The translations under genes were made by a program, and so were the position numbers. This document shows, one piece after another, positions 25,736 to 34,412 of a stretch of 64,000 bases of DNA. A model generated the notes under the pieces. The model made no database searches. It was not told where the DNA came from and was given only the letters and a program-made list of their open reading frames with translations. Source of the stretch: Nodularia sphaerocarpa UHCC 0038 (GTDB taxonomy: Bacteria > Cyanobacteriota > Cyanobacteriia > Cyanobacteriales > Nostocaceae); contig NZ_CP060140.1 of NCBI RefSeq assembly GCF_022376295.1, forward strand, positions 2,794,356-2,858,355, in the 5' to 3' direction. How positions within the stretch are numbered: the first letter of the stretch is position 1; every line of letters starts with the position of its first letter.

Positions 25736-26905
25736 TTAAAAGTCCGTCCAACGGTCTTGGGGTAAAAATGACCTGTCCATAGGAATTGGAGCCACAGGTT
25801 CTGTGAGGGTAAAAGTACCTGCGGAAATCCATTGTTTTAATTCTGCGGCAATTTGCCGAGAAAAAAACATACTGGCTAGGGGAGCAACTCTCACAGTTTT
25901 ACCCTCAATGGTGATGCGCCCAGACTTGAGTTGGGCGTAACTCACTAAACCAAAGGTAGGACGAACGCGCCGAGGAATGGAAAAATCCACGATTGGCGCA
26001 ACTAAATCTTTATCTTGGACACTACAGTGTTTAACTACTTCTTCGTTTAAGACTGGGAGGGGGACACCTACCCCCAGCATTAACGAGGGACCATAGCTTT
26101 TAAAGTAACAACCCCGCACCCAACGGGCATCCATTTGTTTGGCATCACCGATTAAGGCTAAAGTGGCAGAGGGGCCAATGGGTGTACGATTGGGCAAACG
26201 CTTTTGTAAGGGGAAGTGTTGTGTACCTTCCCAAGCGACATAGCCAATACCGCCACCTAAAAATATTCTTGTACCAATCCCAACTAATTGTAAATCTGGG
26301 TCGTTCAGTAAGGGGGAAATTGCACCAGGGTTAGAGTAAACGGCGTTTCCTAAACTCGGTTGTAAGGGGCCAAGGTAAGTAAAGAGCGATCGCTCCCCTC
26401 CATTTACACCTACAATAAAATTTTGGTAAAGATTGCGCGGATTGAATAAATAAAACTGATTAATGGTGTCACGGGTAATCGTCGTTTCAAAGGTCGCCCG
26501 TGGGTAACAATCTGTAACTTGTCCTTGGGCTTTTACGTGTACAGGTTTGCCGGCGATCAAGTTCTCAATTACATGACCACCACCATGTTCGCGGATTTCT
26601 TCCCCATCCATGACATCTACCGGACAACTCGCACCTAAGTATAAATCCACAGCCCCAAAACCTGAGTATGCTGGTACACCATCTATCCAGCAGCGCCGAA
26701 TTTTGATTGGGGGGTCGGTGTGTCCGAGATTAATAATTGCACCACTGGATTCCATTGGCTCAAATGTGCCAGTGGTAATTACATCAACTTCTTTAGAAAC
26801 TTTGCTCACGCCGACTTCGGCTACTCGTGCTTTTAATTCTTCAATTGTCAAGACTACTGCACGTTTGCGGCTGATTTTTTCGTTTATTTCGGCAATTGTT
26901 CGCAT
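25736..26905 (-). CDS. Homocysteine biosynthesis (HcyBio, former DUF39) family protein
   Basis: 389-residue soluble protein of the HcyBio family, implicated in sulfur incorporation into homocysteine from aspartate semialdehyde in methanogens. Recognised by TTGTFEPMESSGAIINLGH (about 45-63), IDGVPAYSGFGAVDLYLGAS, GGGHVIENLIAGK, and the GGGIGYVAWEGTQH block (about 217-230). It has no C-terminal CBS or ferredoxin domain, so it is the short form. ATG 26905 is followed by the family-like MRTIAEINEKI. The physiological role in cyanobacteria is not established. Confidence 0.9.
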   Translation of the reverse strand: MRTIAEINEKISRKRAVVLTIEELKARVAEVGVSKVSKEVDVITTGTFEPMESSGAIINLGHTDPPIKIRRCWIDGVPAYSGFGAVDLYLGASCPVDVMDGEEIREHGGGHVIENLIAGKPVHVKAQGQVTDCYPRATFETTITRDTINQFYLFNPRNLYQNFIVGVNGGERSLFTYLGPLQPSLGNAVYSNPGAISPLLNDPDLQLVGIGTRIFLGGGIGYVAWEGTQHFPLQKRLPNRTPIGPSATLALIGDAKQMDARWVRGCYFKSYGPSLMLGVGVPLPVLNEEVVKHCSVQDKDLVAPIVDFSIPRRVRPTFGLVSYAQLKSGRITIEGKTVRVAPLASMFFSRQIAAELKQWISAGTFTLTEPVAPIPMDRSFLPQDRWTDF

Positions 26906-26948
26906 CTTAAATATAATTTTCCCATAAGTAACACCAGTAGGTTGTAGT

Positions 26949-27102
26949 GTTAGTTAATAATGGCATTTTTCGTTACTCCTGATAATTAGCTAATTTTTCT
27001 TCAAAACTTAATTGCAGGTCTTGAGATAAAGCCATCATTAAATCAATGACCTTATACAAATCAACAATTTCTTTACGGTTATAACCTCTTTCGTAAAGTA
27101 TA
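26949..27102 (-). pseudogene. Duplicated relic of the adjacent Rpn-type nuclease gene
   Basis: About 154 bases nearly identical to 27361-27514 inside the next gene. It encodes part of the C-terminal region (ERGYNRKEIVDLYKVIDLMM) in one frame but ends in unrelated repeat DNA and has an in-frame stop. It lies just past the 3' end of its parent, indicating a local partial duplication. Confidence 0.75.
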
Positions 27103-27148
27103 TTATCAATTGTTGGGTTGCGCTGTCGCTTAACCCAACCTACATCTA

Positions 27149-28084
27149 TTAATCTGCTTCTGGTAAATTAGAGTTAACAAGCTGTGCAAACTCTTCTAAA
27201 GAATTAACATTAATTGCTGATACAAATATTTGTTCTAAAAAAGATGTATCATCAATTTGATTAATGCTTGCAAGCAGATTTTCTGGTATATTACCAAACC
27301 GCACTTGCACAAGTTTGATAATATCTTGTTTCCGAGTTTGTTTTATAGTTCGTTGTTCGATGTTAGTTAAAAGTGGCATTTTTCGTTCCTCTTGATAATT
27401 AGCTAATTTTTCCTCAAAACTTAATTGCAGGTTTTGAGATAAAGCCATCATTAAATCAATGACTTTGTACAAATCAACAATTTCTTTACGGTTATAACCT
27501 CTTTCATAAAGTAATCTAGATAAGTTCCTCCACTGTTCCCTAGCTGACAAATTGCTATTAGTGGCTTTAGTCTTTAAATGTGCCATTACCACTATAGCAA
27601 AAATATTATTACTTTGCTCTAACTCCTCCCACTGATAATCTAGAAGCTTAACACTAGAAAAGTTAAAGATTAATTGACTACTTCCTAAACCATATTGGTA
27701 ATAACTAGGTCGCCAACTGTTAGTTTCATCTCCTAGTATGGCTAAACTAACAACTGGTTTTTGATACAAATCAAAAGCTCGATAGTTGTAGATAAACATT
27801 CTTTGGGAAAATTCTTTATCATATTGACTTTGTACTTCTACATGAATTAATATCCAAACTTCTTGATTATCTAATAACCACACTTGAAATAATTTATCAG
27901 CATGGCGTGTTTTGCTATCCGCAGATGCGGTAATCTGTTCTAATTCTTTATCTAGAGAAATGGGCTTTTTAGTCCAATCTATTTGTTGATAGATTTCTGG
28001 GTAAAAGAAGGAGAGAAATGAATCAAAATAATCTCCTATTACTTCTTTCCAGGTTTCATCATAGTTAGCTGTGATTTCCGTCAT
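27149..28084 (-). CDS. Rpn family recombination-promoting nuclease / putative transposase-like protein
   Basis: 311 residues. An N-terminal PD-(D/E)XK-like nuclease domain (about 5-150) shows DSFLSFFYPEIYQQIDW, ADKLFQVWLLDNQEVWILIHVEVQ (Asp, then the acidic HVEVQ strand) and QRMFIYNYRAFDLYQKPV. This is the pattern of Rpn/YhgA-type proteins, which promote RecA-independent recombination in E. coli. The C-terminal part is helical (about 190-310). The family is multi-copy in cyanobacteria. No transposon ends were found around it, but a relic copy of its own middle is adjacent. Confidence 0.8.
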   Translation of the reverse strand: MTEITANYDETWKEVIGDYFDSFLSFFYPEIYQQIDWTKKPISLDKELEQITASADSKTRHADKLFQVWLLDNQEVWILIHVEVQSQYDKEFSQRMFIYNYRAFDLYQKPVVSLAILGDETNSWRPSYYQYGLGSSQLIFNFSSVKLLDYQWEELEQSNNIFAIVVMAHLKTKATNSNLSAREQWRNLSRLLYERGYNRKEIVDLYKVIDLMMALSQNLQLSFEEKLANYQEERKMPLLTNIEQRTIKQTRKQDIIKLVQVRFGNIPENLLASINQIDDTSFLEQIFVSAINVNSLEEFAQLVNSNLPEAD

Positions 28085-28728
28085 TGTAATTAAAATAGTG
28101 TCAATAATTGTGGAAAAGTATTTGTTTATACAGCGTATTGCAGGTTGATGAGATACACCAAGAAATAATCAACCACAGATAAACACAGATAAACACAGAT
28201 AAATCTGTACTCTATTTAAATATTGGGCGAAGTTTTACATCTACAGGGTTAGGGACTGTTTTCAAACCCAAAATTAGACGTAAATGTAGGTTGGGTTGCA
28301 ATACCTTTCGGTTAAGGGATGTAGAGACGTTCCATGGAACGTCTCTACAAGGGTTTTCGGCTCACGAATTTGCTTAACCGAACAGTATTGGGTTGGATTG
28401 AGGTTTTGGGAAACCCAACTTTCCCCAACATTTGGTTTGCTTCGTTGGGTTGCGCTGCGCTTAACCCAACCTACTTCTAGACTTTGAACACACGCCCTAG
28501 TATTCTGAGACACCTATAGTCAATAATAAAGTGATTTGTACAATAAAGTAGCCCCAGCAGGGTTAATAACGGGCGAGGCTCTGACCCCAAATTTTCGGTA
28601 GGATGATTCAAGATGCAAAAGAGGCTAGGGGTGACAGACTAGATATTAGTCTTCTCCGGCTTTTGTGAAGACGAGCTTAATTCGCTCTCTACAGCACTCG
28701 GCAATATTTCAACAAGCAAGCACACTCC
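28085..28728. other. Repeat-rich intergenic region upstream of pheT
   Basis: About 640 bases without a gene. It holds AAACACAGAT tandem repeats (about 28172-28202) and GTAGGTTGGGTT / AACCCAACCTAC inverted modules (about 28288-28300 and 28443-28475). The 30-bp palindrome lies at 28320-28349, and the likely pheT promoter region at the end. Confidence 0.6.
28320..28349. repeat. 30-bp perfect palindrome (TGTAGAGACGTTCCA / inverse)
   Basis: Identical to 7138-7167 and 14113-14142. The following AAGGGTTTT is also shared with the 7138 copy, showing that the repeat unit extends beyond the palindrome. Confidence 0.85.
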
Positions 28729-31167
28729 ATGCGTATTTCTCTAAATTGGCTGCGGGAACTGGTAGAAATTAAACTTAGCCCAGAAGAATTGGCAGAAACC
28801 CTGACTATGGCTGGGTTTGAAGTGGAAGACATTGAAGACCGCAACACTTGGGCTAATGGTGTTGTTGTGGGTAAAGTGCTTGAGCGTCAACCCCACCCCA
28901 ATGCTGATAAATTAAGTGTTTGTCAGGTAGATATCGGTGCTTCTGAGCCTTTAAATATTGTCTGCGGTGCGCCTAATGTCAAGGCTGATATTTATGTACC
29001 AGTAGCAACTACAGGCACTTATTTACCGAATATTGATTTAAAAATTAAACCGGCAAAGCTCCGGGGTGTCCCATCTCAAGGGATGATTTGTTCTTTAAAG
29101 GAACTCGGTTTACCTACTGATGTAGACGGTATTCATATTTTTTCCCAGGAAAATCTGCCTTTGGGTAGTGATGTGCGTCCATTATTAGGTTTAGATGATG
29201 TAATTTTAGACGTGACTGCAACCGCTAACCGGGCTGATGCTCTCTGTATGGTGGGGATAGCGCGGGAAGTTGCAGCTTTGACTGGTGGTAAGTTGAGTAT
29301 TCCTACACCTGGTGCAACATCAGTGTTAAAAGGTGCTGGTAATCTAGCATTAAAAATTGAGGATCAGCAAGCCTGTCCTGCTTATATTGGCACAGTTATT
29401 GAACAGGTGAAAATCGCCCCTTCTCCTGATTGGTTGCAACAGCGTTTACGGGCGGCTGGAGTACGTCCTATAAATAATGTGGTGGATATCACTAACTATA
29501 TTTTGTGGGAATGGGGACAACCACTACACGCTTTTGACAAAGACCGTTTAGAATCTGTTGCTGGTGGTGAAGGTTTAACTGTTGGTGTTCGCTTCGCCGG
29601 TTCTGGGGAATCTTTGAAAACTCTGGATGGACAAACGCGCAATTTGTCAACTCAAAATTTGTTAATTACTGCTAATGATAAACCGGTTGCACTTGCGGGT
29701 GTGATGGGTGGTGAAGAAACTGAAGTTCATAGCGGTACTCAAAGTTTAGTTTTAGAAGCAGCGTTATTTGATTCTGTGGCTATTCGTCGTTCTTCTCGGA
29801 GTGTGGGGTTAAGAAGTGAGGCTTCTGGAAGATATGAGCGAGGAGTCAACCGGGCTGAGTTGGAAATAGCCTGTAATCGCGCTTTATCACTAATGAGTGA
29901 ACTGGCTAATGGCGTAATTGTCCAACAGGAAATTGCTGATACTCGCCCAGATTCATCTACTTGGAGTCGTTCTATTGCTCTGCGTCTGGACAAAGTTAAT
30001 CAGGTGCTGGGACCAGTGGATTTGGGCGAGGAGGAGACAGGAGAAGTCACTGAAGCTGATGTTGAGCGCATTCTCTTGGCGTTGGGTTGTCAGCTAACGG
30101 CTTCTGGTGAAGGAACTTGGACGGTGACAGTTCCGCCCTATCGTTACCGTGATTTAGAACGGGAAATTGATTTGATTGAAGAGTTAGCCCGTCTCTATGG
30201 TTATGACAATTTTTGTGATACTTTACCTGAGAAGTCGGAAGCTGGTTATTTATCTTTAGAACAGGAGTTAATCCGCAAGGTACGCGCCTTTTTGAGGGCG
30301 GAAGGTTTAACGGAAGTTATCCATTATTCTTTGGTGAAACCAGGAAATGATCGTCAGGTGGTTTTGAGTAATCCGCTTTTTGTGGAATATTCGGCGTTGC
30401 GAACTGATTTGATTTCTGGTTTGATTGATGCTTTCCAATACAATTTGGAGCAGGGAAATGGTTCTTTGAATGGTTTTGACCTGGGGCGCATTTTCTGGCA
30501 AGAAGAAGACGGTTTGCAAGAAACTGATGCGATCGCTGGTATTATGGGAGGCGATCGCTCTGTTGGCAAATGGTCAAAAGGTAGCAGTGAAAACCCGATG
30601 ACTTGGTTTGATGCTAAAGGTATTTTAGAAAGTGTCTTTGAGCAACTTAACTTAAAGGTGGAATATCAGCCCGATTGTCGCGATGAGCGTTTACATCCAG
30701 GACGCACGGCTTCTTTATGGCTGGGTGGTAACAGACTGGGTATTTTTGGACAACTTCATCCCCAACTACGACAAGATAAAGGTTTACCCGATTCTGTCTA
30801 TGTATTCCAGCTTGATTTAAATGTGCTGTTGGATGCACTTGATCAAGATGAGATTTTGGTTCCCAAATTTAGTGCTTATTCTACCTATCCAGCAAGCGAT
30901 CGCGATATTGCATTTTTCGCACCTGTAAAAATCTCAGTGGCGGACATTGAAAAATCCATCAACAAAGCGGCGAAGGGACTGCTAGAATCGGTGGAATTGT
31001 TTGATGAATATCGTGGTGAAAACGTACCCGCAGGACAACGTAGTTTAGCATTTCGCTTAATTTATCGGTCAAGCGATCGCACTTTGACTGAAGCGGAAGT
31101 GGAACCTGTTCACAATAAAGTCCGTGAGGCTTTAGTGGAGAAATTTGGCGTTAACCTCAGAAGTTAA
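28729..31167 (+). CDS. pheT: Phenylalanine--tRNA ligase beta subunit
   Basis: 812-residue beta subunit of the (alpha-beta)2 enzyme that charges tRNA-Phe. Domains in order: an N-terminal B1 (MRISLNWLRELVEI), EMAP-like tRNA-binding domain (about 39-150), B3/B4 editing domain (about 205-390), B5 domain (about 405-500), catalytic-like core, and C-terminal FDX-ACB anticodon-binding domain (about 715-810). Size and order are normal for bacteria. pheS is not in the window; separation of pheS and pheT is usual in cyanobacteria. Confidence 0.96.
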   Translation: MRISLNWLRELVEIKLSPEELAETLTMAGFEVEDIEDRNTWANGVVVGKVLERQPHPNADKLSVCQVDIGASEPLNIVCGAPNVKADIYVPVATTGTYLPNIDLKIKPAKLRGVPSQGMICSLKELGLPTDVDGIHIFSQENLPLGSDVRPLLGLDDVILDVTATANRADALCMVGIAREVAALTGGKLSIPTPGATSVLKGAGNLALKIEDQQACPAYIGTVIEQVKIAPSPDWLQQRLRAAGVRPINNVVDITNYILWEWGQPLHAFDKDRLESVAGGEGLTVGVRFAGSGESLKTLDGQTRNLSTQNLLITANDKPVALAGVMGGEETEVHSGTQSLVLEAALFDSVAIRRSSRSVGLRSEASGRYERGVNRAELEIACNRALSLMSELANGVIVQQEIADTRPDSSTWSRSIALRLDKVNQVLGPVDLGEEETGEVTEADVERILLALGCQLTASGEGTWTVTVPPYRYRDLEREIDLIEELARLYGYDNFCDTLPEKSEAGYLSLEQELIRKVRAFLRAEGLTEVIHYSLVKPGNDRQVVLSNPLFVEYSALRTDLISGLIDAFQYNLEQGNGSLNGFDLGRIFWQEEDGLQETDAIAGIMGGDRSVGKWSKGSSENPMTWFDAKGILESVFEQLNLKVEYQPDCRDERLHPGRTASLWLGGNRLGIFGQLHPQLRQDKGLPDSVYVFQLDLNVLLDALDQDEILVPKFSAYSTYPASDRDIAFFAPVKISVADIEKSINKAAKGLLESVELFDEYRGENVPAGQRSLAFRLIYRSSDRTLTEAEVEPVHNKVREALVEKFGVNLRS

Positions 31168-31191
31168 TTAACACCGAATTTAGACAAAAAA

Positions 31192-31221
31192 TGTAGAGAT
31201 GTTTCATGAAACGTCTCTACA
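31192..31221. repeat. Variant 30-bp palindrome (TGTAGAGATGTTTCA...)
   Basis: Same family as 7138, with changes in both arms that keep pairing (TTTCATGAAA for TTCCATGGAA) and one wobble-compatible change. It lies 25 bases after the pheT stop, followed by AAGGGTTAAAAAAAG, and could end the pheT transcript. Confidence 0.8.
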
Positions 31222-31266
31222 AGGGTTAAAAAAAGAAGCAGATATCAAGAGGAAAAACAAGTAATT

Positions 31267-31536
31267 ATGGCAAAATACATCTTATGGGGAAGTTACTGTG
31301 AAAACGTTCTGGAAAAACGCGCCCCTTATCGTCAAGACCATTTAGACGGATTAGCGAAACAGAAAGAATCGGGTGTATTGATTACCCTTGGTCCCACAAA
31401 GGATACTACCAAAGTTTTTGGCATTTACGAAGCTGAAGACGAAGCAACTGTACGCCAGTTAGTGGAAAATGACCCCTACTGGAAAAATGGGATCTGGACT
31501 GAATATTTTATCAAAGAGTGGATTCAAGCCTTTTAA
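31267..31536 (+). CDS. YciI family protein
   Basis: 89-residue ferredoxin-like alpha+beta protein of the YciI family. Recognisable parts are the N-terminal strand AKYILWGSYCENVLEKR, the conserved R..HL helix (APYRQDHLDGLAKQKESG) and ENDPYWKNGIWTEYFIKEW. The family shares a putative active-site His/Asp pair of unknown chemistry. ATG 31267 is normal for the family. It could be co-transcribed with pheT, but a palindrome intervenes. Confidence 0.9.
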   Translation: MAKYILWGSYCENVLEKRAPYRQDHLDGLAKQKESGVLITLGPTKDTTKVFGIYEAEDEATVRQLVENDPYWKNGIWTEYFIKEWIQAF

Positions 31537-31547
31537 ATATGAGGAAA

Positions 31548-31628
31548 CGCACTCCCCAGGTGCGGCAACAAACTTGCCCTCCTTTCACGGTTCCCCTACC
31601 TAAGTAGGTCAACCACCGTGACAGAGGG
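31548..31628. other. Strongly structured element after the YciI gene (possible terminator or RNA)
   Basis: A compact series of stems: CGCAC/GTGCG (31548-31552, 31560-31564), then nested CCCTC/GAGGG (31577-31581, 31624-31628), CACGGT/ACCGTG (31586-31591, 31615-31620) and CCTAC/GTAGG (31595-31599, 31604-31608). A separate 9-base stem GCGATGGGC/GCCCATCGC lies at 31706-31734 and is of a common Nostoc repeat type. Neither strand matches RNase P, tmRNA or SRP RNA by eye. It may be a repeat or an uncharacterised RNA. Confidence 0.35.
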
Positions 31629-31895
31629 GAAGATGCGAAAAATCTCTTTAGGAGTTCAGCTTGGAAAATTTCTGCAAGGTTTGGGCGGATTACCTTTTCA
31701 ATTGCGCGATGGGCGGCAGGGCGTAGCCCATCGCTTGTGCCAGTTCCATAAGTCCTGACTATGTTGAAGCAAACCAAAGACTTATGATGAGTTTTTAAAG
31801 ATTAAAAAATTGTTAAAAACAAAAATATCTAATATTTGTTAGTTTCTGTGAATTTAATAGATAAATAAATCTAATTCATGGGGAGGGGTAGAGTT

Positions 31896-31994
31896 ATGAT
31901 TACTTATATATCAGAATTTTATGGCTATTTTAATAAACAATATCAGTGTAGCAATTGTCAGCTAACAAGAACCACATCAATAACAATTTTTTAA
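31896..31994 (+). CDS. 32-codon leader ORF abutting the C39-like protease gene
   Basis: ATG 31896 to TAA 31992-31994, encoding a peptide beginning MITYISEFYGYF. It has an excellent ribosome site (GGGAGGGG about 10 bases upstream), whereas the next gene starts with GTG at 31995, the base immediately after this stop, with no ribosome site of its own. Both are in the same frame, separated only by the TAA. It could be a regulatory leader with termination-reinitiation, or the remnant of an original N-terminus. There is no homology I can name. Confidence 0.4.
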   Translation: MITYISEFYGYFNKQYQCSNCQLTRTTSITIF

Positions 31995-33572
31995 GTGAAA
32001 TCATCTAAGTTTTTGACCACGTTGGGTTTAACAACAGTATTAACGGTATCAGGTGTAAATATTCTTCCTTTTGCATCAACGGAATCTTTAGTTAATAGCT
32101 CCAAAGTTGAAGCAGCAGTTAGCATCAGAAATGATTATGTTTGGATGGATATGCCACAAACAGGTAATCAAAATGATAAATGGAGTTGTGGTCCAACTTC
32201 TGCTGCAAGAGTCATGAATTTTTATGGGCATAATGTGAATCGTGATTCTTTAGTAAATGCTATTAATAAGGATTTTGTTATCCCTCCTTCGTTTAACGTT
32301 CCTGCACCAACGTGGAAAAATCCCTTCGGAACCAGAAGAGTGGACATCCGCACAGGGACAACTCCCCATGCACTTCGAGATGTGATGAAAAGATGGGAAG
32401 GTGACAATGTTAAGTTAGAAAGAAAAGCTGATTTTAATAAACTTCTTGGCTTGTTGCGTCAGGGTAAACCTGTTGTTGTTCTTCTTCGTGTTGGTTCTGA
32501 GAAGATTGTAGGAACAACTTGGCCTGCAATGCACTGGGTTGTTGTCAATGGCTTTTCTGCATCAGAACAGAAAATTTATTTTACAGAAACTAGCGATGGG
32601 AAAATTTATGACTATTCTTATGGTGAATTTCAATCAAATTGGGATTGGCGAGTAGGTAAGGGATTGGCTAGTGAAGCACTTTATAAAAATGGTGTTGAAC
32701 CTAAAACGATGATTTGGGTAGATCGTGTTCCTCCTGTTGTGGCTCAATCTCAAGATACTCCTTCTCAACCGTCAATTTTAGTTGCATCCAATACTAATTA
32801 CCAACAATTTAGATTACAAACAGGTACAGCCTTACATGAAACCGGAGATAATTTTGATTTTGCTGTTTTGTCTAATGGTGATTTAATGGGAATTAAAAAA
32901 TCTTCCACTGGTTCAGGAAAAACAGAAGTTCATATTCTTAGTGCTAGTTCTAATTACCAACAATTTAGATTACAAACAGCTACAGCCTTACATGAAACCG
33001 GAGATAATTTTGATTTTGCTGTTTTGTCTAATGGTGATTTAATGGGAATTAAAAAATCTTCCACTGGTTCAGGAAAAACAGAAGTTCATATTCTTAGTGC
33101 TAGTTCTAATTACCAACAATTTAGATTACAAACAGCTACAGCCTTACATGAAACCGGAGATAATTTTGATTTTGCTGTTTTGTCTAATGGTGATTTAATG
33201 GGAATTAAAAAATCTTCCACTGGTTCAGGAAAAACAGAAGTTCATATTCTTAGTGCTAGTTCTAATTACCAACAATTTAGATTACAAACAGCTACAGCCT
33301 TACATGAAACCGCAAGTAATTTTGATTTTGCTGTTTTGTCTAATGGTGATTTAATGGGAATTAAAAAATCTTCCACTGGTTCAGGAAAAACAGAAGTTCA
33401 TATTCTTAGTGCTAGTTCTAATTACCAACAATTTAGATTACAAACAGCTACAGCCTTACATGAAACCGCAAGTAATTTTGATTTTGCTGTTTTGTCTAAT
33501 GGTGATTTAATGGGAATTAAAAAATCTTCCACTGGTTCAGGAAAAACAGAAGTTCATATTCTAAGAATATAA
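31995..33572 (+). CDS. Secreted C39-like cysteine peptidase with five tandem 52-residue repeats
   Basis: 525 residues. The signal peptide is about 1-40 (KSSKFLTTLGLTTVLTVSG core). A papain-like C39-family domain (about 45-255) carries the nucleophile Cys65 (KWSCGPTSAARVMNFYG) and His180 (AMHWVVVNGF). Five repeats follow with a 156-base period (NYQQF at 32796, 32952, 33108, 33264 and 33420), each containing FRLQTATALHET and FDFAVLSNGDLMGIKKSS and ending TEVHIL. The repeats are almost identical in DNA, differing mainly in Gly-Asp versus Ala-Ser. Similar repeats occur in secreted proteins and probably form a beta-propeller or lectin-like binding module. The GTG start is supported by the signal peptide only. 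Confidence 0.82.
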   Translation: MKSSKFLTTLGLTTVLTVSGVNILPFASTESLVNSSKVEAAVSIRNDYVWMDMPQTGNQNDKWSCGPTSAARVMNFYGHNVNRDSLVNAINKDFVIPPSFNVPAPTWKNPFGTRRVDIRTGTTPHALRDVMKRWEGDNVKLERKADFNKLLGLLRQGKPVVVLLRVGSEKIVGTTWPAMHWVVVNGFSASEQKIYFTETSDGKIYDYSYGEFQSNWDWRVGKGLASEALYKNGVEPKTMIWVDRVPPVVAQSQDTPSQPSILVASNTNYQQFRLQTGTALHETGDNFDFAVLSNGDLMGIKKSSTGSGKTEVHILSASSNYQQFRLQTATALHETGDNFDFAVLSNGDLMGIKKSSTGSGKTEVHILSASSNYQQFRLQTATALHETGDNFDFAVLSNGDLMGIKKSSTGSGKTEVHILSASSNYQQFRLQTATALHETASNFDFAVLSNGDLMGIKKSSTGSGKTEVHILSASSNYQQFRLQTATALHETASNFDFAVLSNGDLMGIKKSSTGSGKTEVHILRI

Positions 33573-33686
33573 TCTCTAAATTTGAATTGGTAGTCGTAAA
33601 TAATGCGAAGGATCGCACTGTATAATCGCTTTTTTGATCGGATGGGAGGGAGATGTTAGTAATAACTTCTCTCGACCCTACCAGTG

Positions 33687-34106
33687 TTATTCTAAAGAAT
33701 TTGGTTCAATAAACTGTCGATTTGCTCTCACGAAACAATTTCCTTGAGTTTGTCCTTGATTATTGACTATTTTCACCCGCAGCCAAGGATTACCCTGTGA
33801 ATCGCGCACTATAGGCTCTTGAGAATTTTTTGCACCTGCATCGGCTTGGAGCAGATCATTTGGTTGAAATTGCTTGATAACGCGCTGATTGGTTCCAGGG
33901 GCGCTACGGCAGTTTAGTTTACCACTACGAATCTTCGTGAACCATGACAATAATACAGCTTGACTACCATCTGGAAATTTGGTGATGGCTGAATTGTAGT
34001 CACCTTGACGGTTAGGGGTGGGTGTTTGGCGTTGTTGGGCTAGGGAAGGTAAAGAAATAATACCAATTAAAGTAGCGATCGCGATCGCTGCAACAGAACG
34101 AACCAT
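33687..34106 (-). CDS. Secreted SH3b-like domain protein
   Basis: 139 residues. The signal peptide is about 1-23 (MVRSVAAIAIATLIGIISLP core, cleavage near SLAQQ). The mature part has a bacterial SH3-like pattern: LNCRSAPGTNQRVIKQFQPN (about 78-97), WLRVKI and GNCFVRANRQFIEP. Two Cys residues in the domain may form a disulfide. SH3b domains usually bind cell-wall or protein ligands. The enzyme partner, if any, is unknown. It is convergent with the C39-like gene. Confidence 0.78.
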   Translation of the reverse strand: MVRSVAAIAIATLIGIISLPSLAQQRQTPTPNRQGDYNSAITKFPDGSQAVLLSWFTKIRSGKLNCRSAPGTNQRVIKQFQPNDLLQADAGAKNSQEPIVRDSQGNPWLRVKIVNNQGQTQGNCFVRANRQFIEPNSLE

Positions 34107-34214
34107 GATTTAAGCTCCCAAAGTCTGAGATGTATGACTACAAACCAGGGAGCGTCAATTTCCGAAATAATTATCAGCATTTCCCTTTTGACGAACGCCT
34201 TGCGGCTGGGGGCG

Positions 34215-34406
34215 CTAGCCTTTTAAAGCCTTTCTAAAATTGCGGCGATATGATTTATTCGCAATCAATAAAGCTGGCCATAACAAGGATAAACCCAGGC
34301 GATTAGGTAAAGTTTGACTAAAATTCGTGCGTTCAAACCCAGTCCATAACTTCCAAACGCCACCGACATAAACCACAATTAAGCCAAAAATAATTAACTT
34401 GATCAT
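34215..34406 (-). CDS. Small single-span membrane protein, function unknown
   Basis: 63 residues from ATG 34406 (MIKLIIFGLIVVYVGGVWKL), with one transmembrane helix at about 2-20 followed by a basic amphipathic tail (LLIANKSYRRNFRKALKG). An in-frame ATG six bases earlier (34412) exists, but the ribosome site GGGAG is better spaced for 34406. I do not recognise a family. The 3' end adjoins a GGGGGCGCTAGCC repeat fragment. Confidence 0.6.
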   Translation of the reverse strand: MIKLIIFGLIVVYVGGVWKLWTGFERTNFSQTLPNRLGLSLLWPALLIANKSYRRNFRKALKG

Positions 34407-34412
34407 TCTCAT

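Noticed and set aside
28274..28513. Minus-strand 79-residue open frame
   Set aside because: Made almost entirely of intergenic repeats, including the 30-bp palindrome.
31511..31777. Minus-strand 88-residue open frame, considered as a transposase tail
   Set aside because: It overlaps the YciI gene end and hairpin repeats, and shows no zinc-ribbon or RuvC motif; probably a chance frame.
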